Below, piece by piece: positions 59,542 through 64,000 of a stretch of 64,000 bases of DNA. The position numbers were made by a program, and so were the translations under genes. The number at the start of each line of letters is the position of its first letter. The stretch's first letter is position 1. The notes under the pieces are model-generated. The model was given only the letters and a program-made list of their open reading frames with translations, had not been told where the DNA came from and made no database searches. The stretch comes from an uncultured Opitutia bacterium (GTDB lineage: Bacteria > Verrucomicrobiota > Verrucomicrobiia > Opitutales > Opitutaceae): the NCBI GenBank assembly GCA_903900845.1, contig CAIUOU010000083.1, forward strand, positions 1 through 64,000, given 5' to 3'.

Positions 59542-60003
59542 TCACTCGATTCGTCCCTCGTCGAAATCCATGAGATCGGGGACGCTCTTGATGTCTTCGA
59601 CCCGGTCGGTGCAGCCCATCGCGGTGAGCGCCTCGCGCAGGAAGTCGCGGCCCGCGACGGTCATGCCCATCTGTACGTAGCGCCGGTTCCATTGCGGCGC
59701 GCGCGGATCGGCCGGCAACAGGGCGCGCAGCCCCGCTTCCACCGCCGCGTCGTCAGGCGCTTCGAAGACGACCCGCTCGACTGCGTTGGGCTCGATCCCG
59801 AGATGCTGGCAAAGGAAACGATCGCACCCGCGCTTGTAATTCTTGGCGTAGCTTGCCGGAAGCGCGCCGTGAGCTTTCACGTGCCGACACTTCGCGAGAA
59901 AACGCGGCAGGTGCAGGAGACCGGTGGAGGGATGCGGCAGGTAGGGCGAAGGCAGCGAGGCAAGGATCTCACCGCTGGAGCCGGGAATGGGCCGGGAGGG
60001 CAT
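59542..60003 (-). CDS. DUF5069-family protein
   Basis: The protein has 153 residues and is cytoplasmic. HPSTGLLHLPRFLAKCRHVKA followed by NYKRGCDRFLCQHLGI is the recognisable core of DUF5069, a family of unknown function frequent in Verrucomicrobiota. The start at 60003 (MPSRPIPGSSG) was chosen because the track's extra 66 residues look like translated spacer. It stands alone between the MITE-like element and a long repeat-bearing spacer. Confidence 0.7.
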   Translation of the reverse strand: MPSRPIPGSSGEILASLPSPYLPHPSTGLLHLPRFLAKCRHVKAHGALPASYAKNYKRGCDRFLCQHLGIEPNAVERVVFEAPDDAAVEAGLRALLPADPRAPQWNRRYVQMGMTVAGRDFLREALTAMGCTDRVEDIKSVPDLMDFDEGRIE

Positions 60004-60260
60004 ATCGGAAAAGGCACACCCGCCGCGCCGGATCGCCAGCCGGAAACGCGAATGAGGCAGGCGGAGGCGGGGCCCCACGAAACACGCGAAAGGCACGAAC
60101 CCATGAAGGTCTGACTTTCCATGGCTTGAACCGTAAGGTCGGGAAGACCGTGAAGGATCGGACGGCATTCGCGCGCTCATTCGTATCCGATTTCTTCGCA
60201 CGATCTGCGGAGAAAAATCCGCCCCCGTCGGAACCGTATTCAGTGGCCCGGACCTTGGTG

Positions 60261-60290
60261 ATATCCGCGGCGGGCGGCCGCGGCCACACC
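60261..60290. repeat. REP-like palindrome
   Basis: ATATCCGCGGCGGGCGGCCG followed by CGGCCACACC is a diverged palindrome of the CCGCGG family, similar to the copies near 29491 and 56617. Confidence 0.5.
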
Positions 60291-60344
60291 TTACCTCATT
60301 TGTGACGAATCGCCGGACACTTCGTCGTCACGAAAACCGTGCGC

Positions 60345-60387
60345 TGTAGCCGAGGACGTTTACCCGCCTGAGGCGGGCTCCCCCGGA
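60345..60387. repeat. Nested hairpin with CCCGCCTGAGGCGGG core
   Basis: TGTAGCCGAGGACGTTTA precedes the perfect hairpin CCCGCCTGAGGCGGG, and CTCCCCCGGAT follows. The outer stem is imperfect here. It is the third copy of the structure also seen near 522 and 29552. Confidence 0.65.
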
Positions 60388-60534
60388 TTTCAGGGATCTC
60401 CTCCCATTTCACTTATCCCGCCTGATCCACGCACGCCGCAGCGCTATGATCGAAACCCGGGTCTTCTCGGCACAACTTCCCTCGGTCACGCCGGCGGCGC
60501 ATTTTCTGCGCGGTCTGCGCCGTCCACGGCTCAA

Positions 60535-60660
60535 GTTCGCGAAACCGGGAACGACTTTCGGCCGTCCGATCGCCGGCATAGTCCGGGGTCGCCGGACCCC
60601 GGCTACAGACGAATCGCATTTATCCGTGTCGATTCGGGTCCATCCTTAATTGACCCCTCG
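60535..60660 (+). repeat. Composite intergenic repeat, copy D (degenerate)
   Basis: The order is: TTCGCGAAACCGGGAACGAC, then TTTCGGCCGTCC, then the palindrome AGTCCGGGGTCGCCGGACCC with CGGCTACAG, then TTTATCCGTGTCGATTCGGG. The module order matches copies B and C, and the palindrome core is the CGGGGTC type of copy B. The left module is decayed. Confidence 0.55.
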
Positions 60661-60699
60661 CAAGGGTATCCGGAGACGCCCCCCGCCGGGTACGCGGCT

Positions 60700-62253
60700 C
60701 TACGGTGCGCCCGCGCGGATTTTTTCCAGCAGCGCCTTCATCTCGGCGAACTTCGCGGGCTCCTTGGTCGACAGGTCCTGGGTTTCGCCGAGATCGCGGG
60801 CGAGGTTGACCAGCATCGGCGGGCCGCCCGCCTTGCCCTTGGCCTTCGCCTTGGCGCCCGCTTCGCCGCGGGTGTCGGCCGCGCGGATCGGCTGCGCGAC
60901 CTGCAGGTATTTCCAATCGCCGGCGATCAGCGCGAACGGTCCTTCGGTGCCGCCGTTGTGAGCGACAAAATGCGGACGCACCGGTGCGGCGGTTTTTTCC
61001 CCCACCAACGCGGGCAGGATACTGTAGCTGTCGCGGCACTGCCCGGCCGGCACAGGTGTGCCCGTGATCGCGGCGAAAGTCGCGGGCATGTCGAGGTGGG
61101 CGATGAGCACGTCGGATGTCGCGCCGCGCGGGACGCGCCCGGGCCAACGCGCGAGGAAAGGCACCCGGTGTCCACCCTCCCAGAGGGATCCCTTGTAGCC
61201 GCGCAGCGGGTGGTTCGGGTGGTAATCGAAACGGCCGACATCCTCGTAGCCGTCGTCCATCACGCCGCCGTTGTCGCTGGTGAAGATGACGAGGGTGTTA
61301 TCCGCCAGCTTCAGCCGGTCCAGCGTGGCGAGGACCTTTGCGACCAGATCATCGAGTTCCTCGATCGCATCCCCCCGCGTGCCGCCGGCGCTGCGGCCCG
61401 CGAAACGCGGATGCGGCACGCGGGGCACATGGATGCCGTGGGTGGCGAGGTAGAGAAAGAAGGGGGCGCCCGCGCTCCGCTCGATGAAAGACACCGCGCG
61501 CGCGGCGAAGGTGTCGGACATGTCCTCGTCCTTCCAAAGCGCGGCCTTGCCGCCGGTCATCCAGCCAATGCGGCCGACGCCGTTGATGATGGTGAAGTCG
61601 TGGCCATGGGTGTGGCGCAGGCGGAGCAGTTCCGGATTCTCACGGCCGGTGGGCTCGTTGCCGACTTTCTCGCGGTAGCTCACGCGGATCGGGTCGCGGG
61701 GATCGAGGCCCACGACGCGGCGATCCTCGACGTAGACGCAGGGCACGCGGTCGCCGGTGGCCGGCAGGAGAAAGGCATGGTCGAAGCCGATCTCGAGCGG
61801 GCCGGGCTTGATCTGGCCGTTCCAGTCGGGACCGCCCTCGGGCCCGAGGCCGAGGTGCCACTTGCCGACCACGCCGGTGCGGTAGCCGGCTGACTTGAGC
61901 AAGGAGGCGACGGTGGTCGTGCCGGGCGGGATGCTCAGCGGGGAGTCACCGGGCGCGATGGCGGAACCGGGCCGCTGCCGCCACGAGTAGGTGCCCGTGA
62001 GGAAAGCGCGTCGGGTGGGCGTGCAAGTCGACGCCGGCGAATGCGCGTTCGTGAAACGGATGCCGTCGCGAGCGAGCGAGTCGAGCGCCGGCGTGCGTGC
62101 GTGTTTACCGCCGGTGCACGAGAGGTCGGCGTAGCCGATGTCGTCGGCGAGGATGAAGATGATGTTGGGCCGGCCGGCAGGCGCGGACGAAGCCATGGTC
62201 ACGGCGAAGAAGGCGAGGACGGCGACGAGCAGCGGACGGGGTGCGGAGATCAT
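60700..62253 (-). CDS. Secreted arylsulfatase-like sulfatase (S1 family)
   Basis: The protein has 517 residues with a signal peptide (PLLVAVLAFFAVTMASSAPA). NIIFILADDIGYADLSC has the metal-binding Asp pair, and the modification site C-T-P-T-R lies in ASTCTPTRRAFLTG. GVVGKWHLGLG is the conserved Lys/His line, and TLVIFTSDNGGV holds later metal ligands. Near the C-terminus is a Lys/Ala-rich insertion (AGAKAKAKGKAGG). It would remove sulfate esters from carbohydrates outside the cytoplasm after conversion of the Cys to formylglycine. The ATG at 62253 was chosen, 10 codons inside the track ORF. It is the third gene of a minus-strand run behind the aldolase and Nudix genes. Confidence 0.9.
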   Translation of the reverse strand: MISAPRPLLVAVLAFFAVTMASSAPAGRPNIIFILADDIGYADLSCTGGKHARTPALDSLARDGIRFTNAHSPASTCTPTRRAFLTGTYSWRQRPGSAIAPGDSPLSIPPGTTTVASLLKSAGYRTGVVGKWHLGLGPEGGPDWNGQIKPGPLEIGFDHAFLLPATGDRVPCVYVEDRRVVGLDPRDPIRVSYREKVGNEPTGRENPELLRLRHTHGHDFTIINGVGRIGWMTGGKAALWKDEDMSDTFAARAVSFIERSAGAPFFLYLATHGIHVPRVPHPRFAGRSAGGTRGDAIEELDDLVAKVLATLDRLKLADNTLVIFTSDNGGVMDDGYEDVGRFDYHPNHPLRGYKGSLWEGGHRVPFLARWPGRVPRGATSDVLIAHLDMPATFAAITGTPVPAGQCRDSYSILPALVGEKTAAPVRPHFVAHNGGTEGPFALIAGDWKYLQVAQPIRAADTRGEAGAKAKAKGKAGGPPMLVNLARDLGETQDLSTKEPAKFAEMKALLEKIRAGAP

Positions 62254-62292
62254 GGGGAGAACGGGGGAAAGAGACGCCGCCACGGAAGAAGC

Positions 62293-62309
62293 GGTAACCG
62301 GTTGAAACC
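62293..62309. promoter_or_regulatory. Possible LacI-type operator upstream of the sulfatase
   Basis: GGTAACCGGTTGAAACC has the perfect 8-bp core AACCGGTT with a central CG, the usual look of LacI-family operators. It lies about 40 bases before the sulfatase start codon. No LacI-type gene is in the window, and one site is weak evidence. Confidence 0.3.
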
Positions 62310-62317
62310 CTTGCGGC

Positions 62318-62863
62318 TCAGACGCCGAGGCGCGGCAGCGCGAGATGGAACAAGCCGACGTGGGAAGCCTGGGAAAAACTTCCGTCGCGGATCAACCCGT
62401 GCACGGCGGAAATAGGGAATAAGCCGCACTCGATCGCCTCGGTGTCGTCGAGTTCCAGCGATCCCGTGACAGTGACATCCTCGGCGAGGAAGCAGTGCAC
62501 GCGATTGGTCTGGCGCGCGGGGTTGGGATGCAGGGCGGCGACGAAGCTCCAGCGCGGAGCGGTCGCGCCGGTCTCCTCGCGCAACTCGCGTTGCGCCGCC
62601 GCCAGCGGCTCCTCGCCGGCATTGATCCAGCCGCCCGGCAATTCCCAGGTGAAGACGTCCGCCGGGTATCGGTACTGGCGCACGAGCAGGATCTCCCGCG
62701 CGGCGCTGACGGCGACGGTGTGCACCCAGTCGGGCTCCTCCATGACGTAGAACGGGTCGAGGACGACACCCGGCTTCAGCTCGCAACGGTCGGCGCGCAG
62801 CCGCAGCCAGCGGTCGCGCACGACGTCGCGGCGAGAGAGGGTCTTCCAACGCTGGGGCTTCAT
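62318..62863 (-). CDS. Nudix hydrolase (ADP-sugar pyrophosphatase-like)
   Basis: The protein has 181 residues and is cytoplasmic. The Nudix box reads GGWINAGEEPLAAAQRELRE then ETGA, matching Gx5Ex7REUxEExGU apart from small spacing details. Before it comes LLVRQYRYPADVFTWELPGG, the line typical of ADP-ribose or nucleoside-diphosphate-sugar pyrophosphatases. The ATG at 62863 (MKPQRWKTLS) fits related proteins. A GTG at 62893 with GGCGG upstream would add ten residues. The gene is 78 bp downstream of the aldolase and 64 bp upstream of the sulfatase, on the same strand. Confidence 0.88.
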   Translation of the reverse strand: MKPQRWKTLSRRDVVRDRWLRLRADRCELKPGVVLDPFYVMEEPDWVHTVAVSAAREILLVRQYRYPADVFTWELPGGWINAGEEPLAAAQRELREETGATAPRWSFVAALHPNPARQTNRVHCFLAEDVTVTGSLELDDTEAIECGLFPISAVHGLIRDGSFSQASHVGLFHLALPRLGV

Positions 62864-62941
62864 CGGGGAAAAATCGGGGAGGGCCGGTTTCACGCACCGC
62901 CTGCACGTCTAGCGTGAGCCGGACCGGAAGGTGCCGCCGGC

Positions 62942-63793
62942 TCAGGCCTTCGCCACCGGAGTCGTGTAACCCCCGCCCGCCGGGCCGCCCGCGGGGATCA
63001 GCGGGGTGTGTTTGCCGATGGGCCCCAGATAGGCCGCAGCGCCCGCTGCCATCAGGCCAAGTTCGGTCGGTCCCATGAGGAATTGAAATCCGGCGGCGCG
63101 GTGCCGCTCAACGTCAGCGGGGGTGATGGCCGGCCGGCCGATAAACTTCCCGTGGCGACGGGCCGCATCGGCGATGCGCTTCACCGCCGCCTCGAGCTCG
63201 GGCACGTCCTGCCGGCCGCGGAAGCCGAGCGAGAAAGAGAGGTCGCTCGTGCCGATAAAGATGACGTCGATGCCGGGGGTCGCGGCGATTTCTTCCGCGT
63301 TCCGCAGGCCCTCGGCGTCCTCGACGACGGCGACGGCGAGCACGGCATCGTCGGCGAAGTCGTGGTATCCCTCCGGGGCCTGCCAGCGGATCGCGGCCAG
63401 GTCGGAACCACAGCCCCGCAGGCCCCGCGGCGGGTAACGGCAGCCGTCGGCCAAGCGGCGGGCATCCTCCGGCGTGCGGGTGAACGGCGTGATGATGCCG
63501 AGCACGCCCGTGTCGAGGAAACGTTTGATGGTCCAAAGCTCGTTCACCGCCGGGCGGGCGAAAGGCACGGCGGGCAGACCACGCGTCGCGAGCACGATCT
63601 GCCGCAGCGTCTCGTGCGAAACCGGCGAGTGTTCCATCTCCACCCAAAGAAAATCGAAGCCGAGCTGCGCGCCGAGCGCGGCGGTCTCCACGTTGCCCGA
63701 CCACACCATCATGCCGACGACCGCCTCGCCGCGGCGCATCTTTTCCTTCACGGCGTTGACCATGCGGGGGGCGGGGGAAGGCGGGGTATTCAT
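62942..63793 (-). CDS. HpcH/HpaI-family aldolase (2-keto-3-deoxy-sugar-acid aldolase-like)
   Basis: The protein has 283 residues and is cytoplasmic. GEAVVGMMVWSGNVETAALG opens the barrel. FDFLWVEMEHSPVSHETLRQ contains the conserved Glu and the His used as base. VPFARPAVNE carries the Arg, and IDVIFIGTSDLSFSLG matches the later metal/substrate loop. Class II aldolases of this family split 2-keto-3-deoxy acids such as rhamnonate or hydroxyheptanedioate to pyruvate and an aldehyde. An acidic-sugar pathway would fit the UxaA-like protein elsewhere in the window. The ATG at 63793 was chosen; the track adds 55 non-conserved residues. It is the first gene of the aldolase-Nudix-sulfatase run. Confidence 0.87.
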   Translation of the reverse strand: MNTPPSPAPRMVNAVKEKMRRGEAVVGMMVWSGNVETAALGAQLGFDFLWVEMEHSPVSHETLRQIVLATRGLPAVPFARPAVNELWTIKRFLDTGVLGIITPFTRTPEDARRLADGCRYPPRGLRGCGSDLAAIRWQAPEGYHDFADDAVLAVAVVEDAEGLRNAEEIAATPGIDVIFIGTSDLSFSLGFRGRQDVPELEAAVKRIADAARRHGKFIGRPAITPADVERHRAAGFQFLMGPTELGLMAAGAAAYLGPIGKHTPLIPAGGPAGGGYTTPVAKA

Positions 63794-64000
63794 GGCGGGG
63801 GGGAGGCTCGGCGTCGCACCCTCGCAACTCAAGCGTCGATCAGCAGGGAGTCCGCGGGCCATGCCGGTTTTGATCCGCCGCTCAGCGCGTGATACGTGTG
63901 AGGCGGAAACGGGGTTTAAACAGAGCGGCCGGGAATATCGGAAAGGATCACGGTCCATGAGCCGCGTCCGCGTGATCCCCGCTAAGACATCCGCGGAAGA

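Larger units (their letters stand above)
60004..60699. other. Long spacer with palindromes and composite repeat fragment
   Basis: About 700 bases without a credible gene. The spacer holds a REP-like palindrome at 60261-60290, a nested hairpin at 60345-60387 and composite repeat copy D at 60535-60660. The rest (60004-60260) shows nothing I can name. Track ORFs here are short and read through the repeats. Confidence 0.5.

Noticed and set aside
59414-59692. 92-codon minus-strand ORF through the MITE-like element, considered as a transposase remnant
   Set aside because: No RAYT, Y1 or other transposase motif could be seen, and much of the frame overlaps the DUF5069 gene in another frame.

Overview
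The window is high-GC bacterial DNA. It looks like a chromosomal segment from a Verrucomicrobiota bacterium of the Opitutaceae type. This is an inference from gene content: six large TonB-dependent outer-membrane receptors without SusD partners, three Cys-type sulfatases, two Gfo/Idh/MocA oxidoreductases (one with a Tat signal), a DUF5069 protein, a secreted amidase with the C-terminal beta-domain repeats common in that family, and intergenic space full of short palindromic and ~10-bp-periodic repeats. I saw no rRNA, tRNA, CRISPR array, transposase, phage gene or replication origin.

Layout. 0-2.7 kb: a truncated BadF-type sugar kinase and a SIS-domain protein on the minus strand, a repeat-rich spacer, and a VOC-family protein. 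2.8-5.2 kb: tex. 5.5-8.8 kb: a PafA-like alkaline phosphatase followed by an iduronate-2-sulfatase-like enzyme. 8.9-20.5 kb: three TonB-dependent receptors. The first is interrupted by an in-frame TAA just before its last beta-strand. The third overlaps an upstream alpha/beta hydrolase and is followed by an esterase. 20.8-29.4 kb: a fourth receptor divergent from an atypical NagA-like deacetylase, then a secreted amidase, a second sulfatase and a small membrane protein. 29.6-34.3 kb: a two-protease minus-strand operon (M16 peptidase, then a lipoprotein with a clan-CD His/Cys dyad). 34.4-42.9 kb: receptors five and six, a ceramidase-domain protein and a MetE-like enzyme. 43.2-50.4 kb: a plus-strand sugar-catabolism run (unassigned glycoside hydrolase-like protein, Gfo/Idh oxidoreductase, small secreted protein, mutarotase-like protein, two-domain esterase). 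50.7-57.2 kb: a minus-strand block (ABC exporter with a DedA-like protein, a duplicated altronate-dehydratase-like protein, MarC). 57.4-59.2 kb: a HEAT-like protein and a Tat-exported oxidoreductase. 59.5-63.8 kb: DUF5069, a third sulfatase, a Nudix hydrolase and an HpaI-type aldolase.

Taken together, the genes suggest uptake and breakdown of sulfated, esterified and N-acetylated glycans. Receptors import oligomers. Sulfatases, phosphatase and esterases remove decorations. The oxidoreductases, dehydratase-like protein, aldolase, NagA-like enzyme, kinase and SIS protein would process the sugars. The substrate cannot be fixed from sequence alone. No TonB/ExbBD, formylglycine-generating enzyme or dedicated regulator lies in the window.

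The most notable observations are: the nonsense codon in receptor 1; a composite modular intergenic repeat (~180-230 bp) in three clear copies plus fragments; elements ending in GGGGTCAGGGCG inverted repeats that sit 13-15 nt after stop codons; an altronate-dehydratase-like protein whose first N-terminal module has lost its cysteines while an appended second module keeps them; and a NagA-like enzyme with Tyr in place of the metal-binding Glu.
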